Below, piece after piece: positions 52,062 through 60,321 of a DNA stretch of 64,000 nucleotides. The stretch covers positions 2,480,001-2,544,000 of the forward strand of contig CBDBJQ010000006.1 of assembly GCA_965206405.1 (NCBI GenBank). Direction: 5' to 3'. Below the pieces are notes generated by a model. The model had not been told where the DNA came from, did no database searches, and was given only the letters and a program-made list of their open reading frames with translations. The DNA is from CBDBJQ01 sp965206405. GTDB lineage: Bacteria > Pseudomonadota > Alphaproteobacteria > UBA8366. How positions within the stretch are numbered: the stretch's first letter is position 1; each line of letters opens with the position of its first letter. The translations under genes and the position numbers were made by a program.

Positions 52062-55016
52062 ATGCCGCGTCCTTCCCAGGCAGAGACCCTATTCGCCCGC
52101 GGCCTCCGCGAGGAGCTGGAAGCGTCGGCGCAGAATGCCCCGCAACACGCACCTCCCGACCCGGAACCCCGCTTTCTCGGCTGGAGCACCTCGGACGAAG
52201 ACGAAATCGCCCGGCGGCGCTGGCGTGGGCGGGCGGAAATCACCGGGGTCCGGGTGGTCGAGCCCGATTACCCCTATTACGGGATCTTCCGCATACGGTC
52301 TTCCGGCGACAACTCGTACACGGTCGAGATCCGGCATCTGAAGGAGTATGAGAACTCCTGCCTCTGCCGCGATTTCGAGATTTCCGGTCTCGGCACCTGC
52401 AAACACATCGAAGGGCTGTTGCACCGCCTCCGCAAGGACGGAAAGAGGGCTTTCTCGACGGCGGCCCGGGCAGGCTCGTCCCGCATCGAGATTTACGTGC
52501 CGGGACGCGATTCGCACAGCTTGCAGACGGTCTTTCCGCCAAGGGAAACCCCCGACATCCTTCGCGAGGAGATTGAACGGCTGGTCGCACTGCTGGCGGA
52601 TGAGCCAGTGCAAAGCGGTGGCAGTGCGCTCACCGAGCTGCGCCGTCTGGAGGAAGAAAACCCGGATTGGTTGCGCGTCTCGCGCCTCGTCGACCGCTGG
52701 CTGGCCGAACGCCAGCGCCGGAGACGCCGGATCGAAAATCGGGAACAGTTTCTCCGGGATGTCGAAGCCGGCCGAAAAACCCTGGAGGTGCTGCGCTATC
52801 CCCTCCTGCCCCATCAACCCGCCGGGGTGCTCCATCTCGCCTTCGGCGAGCGCGCGCTGCTGGCTGACGACATGGGGCTCGGCAAGACAGCCCAGGCGAT
52901 CGCGGCCTGCGTTCTGCTCAAGGAGTTGCGCGGCATCGAACGAGTTCTGGTTGCCAGCCCGGCCTCACTGAAAACGGAGTGGCAGGAACAGATATCCCAG
53001 GCCACCGGCGAAACAGTGCAGGTGGTCCTGGGTTCGCGCGCCAGACGCTTGAAGCAGTATGGGGCGCCCACCTTCTTCACCCTTGCCAACTATGAGCAAA
53101 TCGTTGCCGATGGCAACGATGTCACCAGAATTCTCCGCCCCGATATCGTCATTCTCGACGAGGCCCAGAGGATCAAGAACTGGCGCACGAAGACCGCTTA
53201 CGCCGTAAAGCAGCTGCAGAGCCCGTATGCCTTCGTGCTCACCGGAACCCCGATCGAGAACCGGATCGACGAGATTTACTCGATCGTCCAGTACCTAGAC
53301 CCGAATCTTCTCGGCCCTCTGTTCCGCTTCAATCGCAACTACTACGTCCTCGACGACCGGGGGCACCCGGTCGATTACCGGAATCTCGACGATCTCGCGC
53401 GCCGACTGCAGCCGGTAATGCTACGGCGGCGCAAGGACGAGGTTGCCGACGAACTCCCGAGACGCAGCGTCAACAACTACTTCCTTGCCATGACGGATGA
53501 ACAAAGACTGCGTTACGAAGATTACGCCTCACGGACCCGTCACTACCTTCAGGCCGCCAAAAAACGCCCACTCAAAAAAGAGGAATTCGAGCGTCTCCAG
53601 GTCAATCTCGCCTGTATGCGCATGACCTGTGACACACCGTACATTCTCGACCCCGAACTGCGCGACTGCCCCAAACTGGAAGAGCTTGAACGGGTGCTCG
53701 AGGAACTGCTCGTAGGCAACCCCGATCGCAAGATCATCATCTTCTCCGAGTGGGTCCGCATGCTGGAGTTGATCTGCGACCTGGCAGATGAACTCGGTCT
53801 TGAATACGCCCTGCATACGGGATCGGTCCCACAAGGCCGGCGACGTGAGGAAATCAACCGCTTCAAGAACGACCCCGACTGCCCGTTATTCCTGTCTTCG
53901 GAAACCGGTGGCGCCGGACTCAACCTTCAGGCTGCCGACACTGTCATCAACATGGATCTGCCCTGGAATCCTGCCAAGCTCGAGCAACGGATCGCCCGCG
54001 CCTGGCGCAAACACCAGACGCGACCCGTCAACATCGTCAACTTCATCACCGAGAACAGCATCGAGCATCGCATGCTCTTCCTGCTCGAACAGAAACAGGC
54101 GCTTTCTGACGGCGTGATCGACCAGCGGGGCGATCTCCCGAAGCTGCGCATGCCGACCGGGCGCGCAGCCTTCCTCGAACGCCTCGAACAGGTCATGGAA
54201 CCGGGGAGACCGGAAAAGGGCGAGGGTGCGGCAACGGGCAGGAACAAACCTGCAGATACTGCACCGGATCCGTCCGCTGTCCTGCACGAGTGTTTTGGAG
54301 GCAGGCTTGTTTCCGCCGAGATCCGGGAGATCGCGCCCGATCAGGAATCACTTCTTATCGTTCTCGAAAGCGAGAATGCCGGCGATGAAGCAAAAATGGA
54401 TGGAGAACAAAAAAACCTTGCCGAAATTCTTGGCATGCCCGTCGAGATCCTCGACCGAAGTGCCCACGAGGCGCTCAAGCGGCTCGAGGCGGCCGGCATG
54501 GTCGCTTTCTCCGGGGCGCCGGGGCGTTCCTTGCTCGGTGCATCGCCGCCGGATCGGAGCGAGGCCGAGAGTCGCCGCCTGGCCGCGTCCGCACTGCTTG
54601 AACAAGCCGATCGGCAACACCGCCTGGCCAAACTCCTCGCCGGCGGTGGTTTCAGTGCCGAGGCCTCCGTGCAGGCCGGCGAGATTGCAACCCTGGCTCT
54701 CGGCGCGCTCGCTGCCCTGACGAACGAGACAGGGATGGGGACAGACAGTAATGGGGGCGGTGATGGTGGTGGGGGCGATGCCAAAGAGATTCTGGATCGC
54801 ATTGAGGAGTGCGGCACCCTGCCCGCCACCCTCCAGCACAAGGCCCGCGCCCTACTGCGCCTTGGCGCCGAAGGGAAACCGGAGCCTGGAAGCGAGAGCC
54901 TTCATCTTGCCGATGCCGGAGAGTTGGTATCCCATGTACGTGCCGCCGTCGATGATTTGGACGGCGCGATACCTTCCGACAAAGGCCAGAAGGCCAAGAA
55001 AACTTCAGCCCGCTAG
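52062..55016 (+). CDS. SWIM zinc-finger SNF2-family DEAD/DEAH helicase
   Basis: A 984-residue Swi2/Snf2-type ATPase. Near residues 95-125 a SWIM zinc finger follows Cys-x-Cys...Cys-x-His (CLCRDFEISGLGTCKHIEGL). The helicase core has Walker A ADDMGLGKTAQAIA, Walker B DEAQRI, the motif III region FVLTGTPIENRIDE, and the second RecA lobe (SSETGGAGLNLQAADTVINM and EQRIARAWRKHQ). The C-terminal ~300 residues are Ala/Glu-rich and helical. Bacterial SWIM-SNF2 proteins are linked to transcription or DNA-repair functions (RapA/HepA relatives); the exact role is unknown. The TAG stop lies in the CTAG target site of the adjacent IS1380 element. Confidence 0.9.
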   Translation: MPRPSQAETLFARGLREELEASAQNAPQHAPPDPEPRFLGWSTSDEDEIARRRWRGRAEITGVRVVEPDYPYYGIFRIRSSGDNSYTVEIRHLKEYENSCLCRDFEISGLGTCKHIEGLLHRLRKDGKRAFSTAARAGSSRIEIYVPGRDSHSLQTVFPPRETPDILREEIERLVALLADEPVQSGGSALTELRRLEEENPDWLRVSRLVDRWLAERQRRRRRIENREQFLRDVEAGRKTLEVLRYPLLPHQPAGVLHLAFGERALLADDMGLGKTAQAIAACVLLKELRGIERVLVASPASLKTEWQEQISQATGETVQVVLGSRARRLKQYGAPTFFTLANYEQIVADGNDVTRILRPDIVILDEAQRIKNWRTKTAYAVKQLQSPYAFVLTGTPIENRIDEIYSIVQYLDPNLLGPLFRFNRNYYVLDDRGHPVDYRNLDDLARRLQPVMLRRRKDEVADELPRRSVNNYFLAMTDEQRLRYEDYASRTRHYLQAAKKRPLKKEEFERLQVNLACMRMTCDTPYILDPELRDCPKLEELERVLEELLVGNPDRKIIIFSEWVRMLELICDLADELGLEYALHTGSVPQGRRREEINRFKNDPDCPLFLSSETGGAGLNLQAADTVINMDLPWNPAKLEQRIARAWRKHQTRPVNIVNFITENSIEHRMLFLLEQKQALSDGVIDQRGDLPKLRMPTGRAAFLERLEQVMEPGRPEKGEGAATGRNKPADTAPDPSAVLHECFGGRLVSAEIREIAPDQESLLIVLESENAGDEAKMDGEQKNLAEILGMPVEILDRSAHEALKRLEAAGMVAFSGAPGRSLLGASPPDRSEAESRRLAASALLEQADRQHRLAKLLAGGGFSAEASVQAGEIATLALGALAALTNETGMGTDSNGGGDGGGGDAKEILDRIEECGTLPATLQHKARALLRLGAEGKPEPGSESLHLADAGELVSHVRAAVDDLDGAIPSDKGQKAKKTSAR

Positions 55017-56644
55017 CCCGGATATTTCATGAAGGCGTCCGGCCGGTTGGTTTCCCGCCTCAATTCGGCTTTTCGTGGTGTCTCTGACATGGATTTCCTG
55101 CGTATTCGGGCAGAGCCTGGCGTTCAGCCGGTATATTTGGCGGCAGAGCCGGTTTTTTTGCGGATTGCGGGCAGGCGGAAGCACCTGCGCCGCATGCGCC
55201 CTGCACATTTCCCTGAACGGTGAAGCCGGGGTTTTCCCCGGCTAGTCTGGGACCAGCCTGCTGGCGACGAGGCGGAACAGGTCCTCGTCGGGGCAGGCAC
55301 TGGACATCAGAAAGCGGACCCGGCGGGTGTTCCGCTGGATGATGGCGCCGATCTTCAACAAGCGCAGGCGAATGGTTCCGCACTGGGCGCGGGCCATGCG
55401 GGTGCCGGTGAGGCCGATCCGGCGGATGGCTTCCATGAGGGTGTAGGCGAGAGCGGAGAGCAGCAAGCGGAACTGGTTGGGCCACCATTTGTGGCAGCTG
55501 GTGCGGTCGGCGAAGAGATCGAGTTGTTTGTTCCTTGATGCGGTTTTCCATCTCGCCGCGGGCGCAGTATCGTTCCTCGTACAACGCCTGTGCGTTGCCC
55601 GGAAGGCTGGTGACGATATAGCGGGGGTTGGCCCCTTTGGCCGAATGCTCGATCCGCGTAATGACCCGGCGTTCGCTGCGCCAGGTGCCGGCGGCGTAGG
55701 TAAATTCGCCGAACAGGCGCTGTTTCTCCCCCGACGCCTCAAAGTCCCGGGCCGCCTGGTCCAGCCACGGCTCCGCCAGAGCGTTCAGGCGGGCGTTCCT
55801 GGCGATGCCGAGGACATAGTCCACATCATGCCGGTCGCACCAGTCCATCATGCGGTGGCGGCAGAAGCCGGAATCCCCGCGCAGGATGATCCGCACCTTC
55901 GGCCAGGCTTGGCGCAGGCGCCGCACCAGCAAGGCCAGGATCGCCCAGGCGTGTTTGGCGCCGTCGATGTTCGAGGGCCGCAGGTAGCTGACCAGAAGCT
56001 GATCGCCACAGAACACATAAAGCGGCAGGAAACAGTCGTGGTCGTAATAGCCCTGAAAGAAACGGCCCTCCTGGTGGCCGTGAACCGCATCGTCGGTGGC
56101 GTCGAAGTCGAGGATCAGCTCGTCGGGCGGGTGTTTGCACGAGGCGATGAAGGTCTCCATCAGAACCTCGTGCGCGGCCCAGGCCACCTGGCGGTCGGCC
56201 GTGTTCTCGAACCGGCACAACGTCGACGGACTGGCTGGCGGCTGATCCCGATCGGCCGCCGTCTGCAATGCCTGGTCGTGGCGCAGGGCGTCGTGGTCGT
56301 TCAGGTCCTCGTAACCCAGGGGCAGGCTGTAGATCCGTTGCCGCAGCATATCCCGCAAACTGTGCTCAACCTTGCCCGCCTGCCGGTCGTCGGACAGCCG
56401 CCGGGCAAGCGATGCCGTCAATCCCGGCAGGTGATCCGCCCCGCGCAGCAGCAAAACGCCGCCGTTGCTCGTCACATGACCTCCATCGAAGCCGGTGGTT
56501 ACCCGGCGTTTACGACAGGTTGGAAATTCCAGCTGATCGGGGGTACAATCTGTCACCGCTAAATCCTTGTGTTTGATCATTTCAAGTAACTGAATCATAA
56601 CACGAATACGGGATTTAGCGGTACCTGTTCATGAAATATTCGGG
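55017..56644 (-). mobile_element. IS1380-family insertion sequence with CTAG target duplication
   Basis: A full-length element of 1628 bp. The left terminal repeat is CCCGGATATTTCATGAAG and the right one, read inward, is CCCGAATATTTCATGAAC. CTAG at 55013-55016 and 56645-56648 is a 4-bp target duplication. The single transposase gene is on the minus strand and frameshifted, so the copy is probably not autonomous. Insertion was at the very end of the SNF2 gene and left its stop codon intact. Confidence 0.92.
55242..56598 (-). pseudogene. IS1380-family transposase, one-base frameshift
   Basis: Reads as a normal IS1380 transposase for about 355 residues: FDGGHVTSNGGVLLLRGAD, the first catalytic Asp region LILDFDATDDAVHGHQ, the second Asp in ILRGDSGFCRHRMMDW, and the Glu region ARGEMENRIKEQ. 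One extra T in the run at 55527-55529 then shifts the frame; the family sequence resumes as QLDLFADRTSCHKWWPNQFR and ends at 55242 (LFRLVASRLVPD). Either a recent inactivation or a sequencing error. Confidence 0.9.
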
Positions 56645-56689
56645 CTAGCCCCTTATTCGTGCGACGGCCTAGATTGTGCACTTTTTCCC

Positions 56690-57567
56690 GACCCCACGGC
56701 CTCTCGGCTAAATCTGGTGTAATGGCGACGAAAGACACGGCGATTCTAGGCAAAGGAGCCTTCAATGGCGAGGCGCACAGCTTCGCGCCTGTGAATATCG
56801 ACAGGCAAAGGGCCTCCCTGCAACAACGGAGAACACATGAAGGTCGCAACGACTGCCCGGAACCGGAGGCGATGCAGCTCACTGCAACTGAACAGGAAAT
56901 CGTCGCGAAAATAGCCCAGACAGCGGAGCAAACACATGCCGGGCTGAGTGAGTGTTTCTGCCAGTTTTCCGAACGTCTGAATCCAACCGTAAAACCTGGA
57001 ACCCGGAAGCCCTGGAAGGCTCCATCCAGGCGATGCCGAAGGAGATGGACAGTCGCCTGAATAACCTGCTGCACAACTTCGAGACTGAATCCGCGCGCCC
57101 AGACCCAGAATGGCGGGCGGCAAAGAACGACTTCAAAAAATTCTGCGCGAATAACAATTTGACATCCCTCCCGACTATCTCTCGAAGGGAAAGATCGCGC
57201 TCTAGTTTTTCTTTCTTATCGTGGTGGAAGCGGCCTTCAACGCAACCTTGCTGTGGGACCTTACAGGGTTTCTTCTAGCCTTCGGGCCGGGCAGGAGACT
57301 CTCATCACCATAGTCAACGTCTTGTTCAGAGCGGGCCTTGTCGGCCTGTTCTGGCGCTACAAGAACCACGTCTCGTGGGCGCAAAAACTGCTGACTCTGG
57401 TCAGCCCTGTCGCCCTGGCGGTGTTCAGGCTGGTTATCCGTTGCGCGTCGTTGAAAGCCCGAATAAGAAACGCCCTGTTATGGACAAGGCGGCCCATGGG
57501 CTTTGTTTCTCAGTGGCTTCCAGTTCTTCGCCCTGATCGTCCTTTTTGGTCTACCTGGCTTTCTTGA
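56690..57567 (+). pseudogene. Decayed gene: coiled-coil protein with C-terminal membrane helices
   Basis: About 880 bp without an intact frame, but with coding-like segments in consecutive frames. They read EQEIVAKIAQTAEQTHAGLS; NPEALEGSIQAMPKEMDSRL and LLHNFETESARPDPEWRAAK; DYLSKGKIAL, a TAG stop, FFFLIVVEAAFNATLLWDLTG; then LITIVNVLFRAGLVGLFWRYK and further hydrophobic sequence. At least three frameshifts and one stop break what was probably one protein with an N-terminal helical region and C-terminal membrane segments. Nothing else was recognised in 56649-57612. Confidence 0.65.
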
Positions 57568-57612
57568 GTCGGCGCGCCAGCACACTCGTCGGTGCGCCAG
57601 TACACTCACGCA

Positions 57613-58362
57613 TCAAGGGCGACCGCCGCCGACCCGTAGATTGGCACCGGCCACATAGGACGCCTTGTCGGACATAAGCCAGAGAATCGCTTCGGCGATT
57701 TCCTCCGGCTGGGCGATGCGTCGCATCGGGATCTGCGCCGCCCGCCTCTCGAAGGAGTCGCGGTCCGGCATGTCGGTTTCAGTCAGACCTGGCGCCACGG
57801 TATTGACGCGAATTCCCTCGCTGGCGACCTCCTGGCTCAACCCGATGGTGAGGCTGTTAACCGCTCCCTTGGACGCCGCATAGAGCACGCCTTCTCCGGC
57901 ATTGCCGAAAACGGCCGAGCCCGAAGACACGTTGACGATCACGCCGCCGGCGCCGCCGTTCGCCGTCGACATGCGCCGAACCGCCTCGCGGGCACACACG
58001 AAATAGCCGGTAACGTTCACCGCAAGCACGCGGGTAATGTCGGCGGCGTCAAGCGCCTCGACGCGTCCCCGCGGCCCGTGGATGCCGGCGTTGTTGACGA
58101 GGCCCGTGATCGAACCGAACGCCTTCTCCCCGGCCTCGAACATGCGCACGACGTCCGTTTGCTCGGCAGTATCCGCCTGGATCGCAACCGCCTTGCCGCC
58201 GCCGGCGGCGATATCCTTGCAGACCTGGTCCGCAGCTGCCTCCTCGGCGCGATAGTTCACGATGACGGCATGGCCGGCGCCGGCACACATACGCGCTACA
58301 GCCGCACCGATGCCCCGGCTCCCGCCGGTGATCAGGGTTACCGGATTTGTTGCCGAATTCAT
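57613..58362 (-). CDS. Short-chain dehydrogenase/reductase (SDR) family oxidoreductase
   Basis: A 249-residue classical SDR. The NAD(P)-binding TLITGGSRGIGAAVARM has the Gly-x-x-x-Gly-x-Gly pattern; LVNNAGIHGPRG is the NNAG motif; the Ser and the Tyr-x-x-x-Lys catalytic pair are in VNVSSGSAVFGNAGEGVLYAASK; PGLTETDM follows. It resembles 3-oxoacyl-ACP reductase or glucose-dehydrogenase-like members; the substrate is unknown. It sits downstream of sspB on the same strand. Confidence 0.9.
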   Translation of the reverse strand: MNSATNPVTLITGGSRGIGAAVARMCAGAGHAVIVNYRAEEAAADQVCKDIAAGGGKAVAIQADTAEQTDVVRMFEAGEKAFGSITGLVNNAGIHGPRGRVEALDAADITRVLAVNVTGYFVCAREAVRRMSTANGGAGGVIVNVSSGSAVFGNAGEGVLYAASKGAVNSLTIGLSQEVASEGIRVNTVAPGLTETDMPDRDSFERRAAQIPMRRIAQPEEIAEAILWLMSDKASYVAGANLRVGGGRP

Positions 58363-58458
58363 ATGGTTACACTCACAGTTGATGCCTCATGGCGAGCACA
58401 CACCTTCTCTCTAACGATAGATGGCCGAACCCTAATAACAGGTAGCCGGATCAGGAAA

Positions 58459-58986
58459 TCAGCGTTTTCGAAAAGGGTCGATACTGATCACGTTGTCTTC
58501 ATCGGCGTCAGCCACGTCGCCTCCGGCGGAGATCTCGCCTTCAGCGGTTTGATCGATGACAGATTGGTCAGAGGGAATTTGATCAGCGGGGGTCTGGTCG
58601 GCTGAGTCTCCGCCGTTCTCCTGCGATTCGCTTGCGGTCTGCAACTGAAGACCAAACTTCACCGACGGGTCGGTGAATGCGGTGATTGCGTCGACTGGAA
58701 CCTTCAGCTGTGCCGGAACACCGTCGAAATCGACAATCACCGAAAAACCCTCCGGCGAAGCCTGCAGCTCCCGGAAACGGTGCTGGAGAACGATGGTCAT
58801 CCGGTCAGAAAATCGGGCCCGCAAATAGCCCGGGATCTTGACCTCAGGATGGCCGGTGAGAAATTCAATGAGAAAGTGCTGGCTGCCATGCAGGCCGTTT
58901 TGCGCCGTCTCCTGCAACGCTTCCATGATAACCCCGCGCAGAGCCCGGATCATCATTCCGCCGTAGTCGAGAGGTTTTCCGCTCAT
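58459..58986 (-). CDS. sspB: SspB, ClpXP adaptor for ssrA-tagged proteins
   Basis: A 175-residue adaptor with an N-terminal substrate-binding domain (GSQHFLIEFLTGHPEVKIPGY, RMTIVLQHRFRELQ, FSVIVDFDGVPAQLKVPVDA) and a flexible acidic, repeat-like linker (ADQIPSDQSVIDQTAEG), ending in the ClpX-binding tail DNVISIDPFRKR. SspB hands tmRNA-tagged proteins to ClpXP. ATG 58986 (MSGKPLDYG) is preferred to the frame opening eight codons earlier. Its own substrate tag is encoded immediately upstream by ssrA on the same strand. Confidence 0.93.
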   Translation of the reverse strand: MSGKPLDYGGMMIRALRGVIMEALQETAQNGLHGSQHFLIEFLTGHPEVKIPGYLRARFSDRMTIVLQHRFRELQASPEGFSVIVDFDGVPAQLKVPVDAITAFTDPSVKFGLQLQTASESQENGGDSADQTPADQIPSDQSVIDQTAEGEISAGGDVADADEDNVISIDPFRKR

Positions 58987-59040
58987 GCCATGGGCCGTCG
59001 GCGATACCACGCCGGCAATCGGAACATCTCCGGCGCCGGA

Positions 59041-59078
59041 AAAAGAAATCGGGGGCTTCTGTTGCCCGGTGCCCCCGG
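59041..59078 (-). terminator. Terminator-like hairpin at the 3' end of the ssrA precursor
   Basis: On the minus strand CCGGGGGC and GCCCCCG pair around a 14-base loop, followed by ATTTCTTTTT. It lies just before sspB and would end the ssrA transcript; the stem may also be part of the coding-piece structure. Confidence 0.6.
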
Positions 59079-59341
59079 GACCGCGCTTGCCGAAGCTAGG
59101 CCTAGGCAGCGATGCGGGCGTCGCCCGCGAAGTTGTCGTTGGCGTTTATAGCCTGTGGCCCGATAACGGCGGGACCACACCGAACGCAAGCCAAGCCTTT
59201 ACTACGTACGTCGATCCTGGTTCGCCCCCAAGATTCCGATGGCTGGCACCGGAAGGAAATTGGTGGAGGCGCCGGGTACTGCCCCCGGGTCCGTTCCGCT
59301 TATTTCACAAAGCCGTTTAGCGTCATAGCCGGTTGCCCAGC
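59050..59341 (-). ncRNA. ssrA: Circularly permuted two-piece tmRNA
   Basis: Transfer-messenger RNA that rescues stalled ribosomes, in the permuted alphaproteobacterial arrangement. Reading the minus strand, the acceptor piece comes first and ends at 59261 with the T-arm-like GGACCCGGGGGCAGTACCCGG and the 3' end GCGCCTCCACCA. A ~31-base spacer follows, then the coding piece starts at 59229 with GGGGGCGAACCAGGATCGAC, the usual tmRNA 5' end. GGGGGCG pairs with CGCCTCC to close the acceptor stem. The tag frame at 59143-59102 encodes ANDNFAGDARIAA then TAG, matching the alphaproteobacterial ANDNFA...AA tag pattern. The precursor must be cut to remove the spacer. Exact outer ends are estimates. Confidence 0.94.
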
Positions 59342-59347
59342 AGAACA

Positions 59348-59376
59348 AACATAATCATAGAGAGGCCCGGATGCAA
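59348..59376 (-). promoter_or_regulatory. Candidate promoter of ssrA
   Basis: On the minus strand TTGCAT (59376-59371) and TATGTT (59353-59348) are separated by 17 bases, upstream of the acceptor piece. Transcription would begin near 59341. Confidence 0.45.
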
Positions 59377-59526
59377 CAACACGGCCGGCCGCGACAGACA
59401 GCCAGGGCGATCCCCGAATGACCCCCGGCAACACCCTGCCAGATCACCCCCAATTCCACCGTCTTTCCCGCTATCCCCACTATCCACAGGGTGTCTGTGA
59501 GCTATCGATGAGATATCTCTATCAGC

Positions 59527-60321
59527 ATGCAACAGTACCTTGATCTCCTCCAGCGAATCCGCGAAGAAGGAGCCTGGAAAGCCGACCGCACCGGTACCGG
59601 AACCTGGAGCGTTTTCGGCCACCAGATGACTTTCGATCTCGCCGAAGGGTTCCCGGCCGTCACCACTAAAAAACTGCATCTGCGATCGATCATCCACGAA
59701 CTTCTGTGGTATCTGAACGGCGATACCAATGTCCGCTATCTGCAGGAGAATGGAGTCTCGATCTGGAACGAATGGGCTGATGCGGAAGGAGATCTCGGTC
59801 CCGTCTACGGCGCGCAGTGGCGCCAGTGGCGCACCGCCGATGGCGAGGTGATCGACCAGATCCGCGGAGTCTGCGAGCAGATTCTCGCCGAGCCGTATTC
59901 CCGCCGCCATATCGTCACCGCCTGGAACCCGGGCGAAATCGACAGCATGGCGCTGGCGCCCTGTCATTGTCTGTTCCAGTTCCATGTCGCTGACGGGCGC
60001 CTTTCCTGCCAGCTCTATCAACGCAGCGCCGATGTGTTTCTCGGCGTGCCATTCAACATCGCATCCTACGCCCTGTTGACGATGATGATGGCGCAGGTCA
60101 CAAATCTCGCTCCCGGAACTCTCGTTCACAGCTTCGGCGACGCCCATCTCTACGCCAATCATGTCGAACAGGCGGATCTGCTATTGTCACGCGACCCCTA
60201 CCCTTTGCCGACGATGCGTATCAATCCCGAGATTCGGGACATCCTGGCGTTTTCTTTCGAGGATTTCTCCCTCGACGACTACCGTTTTCATCCGCACATC
60301 CCGGCAGCAGTCGCGGTATGA
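59527..60321 (+). CDS. thyA: Thymidylate synthase
   Basis: A 264-residue ThyA that methylates dUMP to dTMP using methylene-tetrahydrofolate. The catalytic Cys is in LAPCHCLFQFHV; RRHIVTAWNPGE, YQRSADVFLGVPFNIASYA and HLYANHVEQADLLLSRDPYPLP are family signatures. Length equals that of E. coli ThyA. The stop overlaps the next gene as ATGA, so translation is probably coupled. Confidence 0.97.
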   Translation: MQQYLDLLQRIREEGAWKADRTGTGTWSVFGHQMTFDLAEGFPAVTTKKLHLRSIIHELLWYLNGDTNVRYLQENGVSIWNEWADAEGDLGPVYGAQWRQWRTADGEVIDQIRGVCEQILAEPYSRRHIVTAWNPGEIDSMALAPCHCLFQFHVADGRLSCQLYQRSADVFLGVPFNIASYALLTMMMAQVTNLAPGTLVHSFGDAHLYANHVEQADLLLSRDPYPLPTMRINPEIRDILAFSFEDFSLDDYRFHPHIPAAVAV

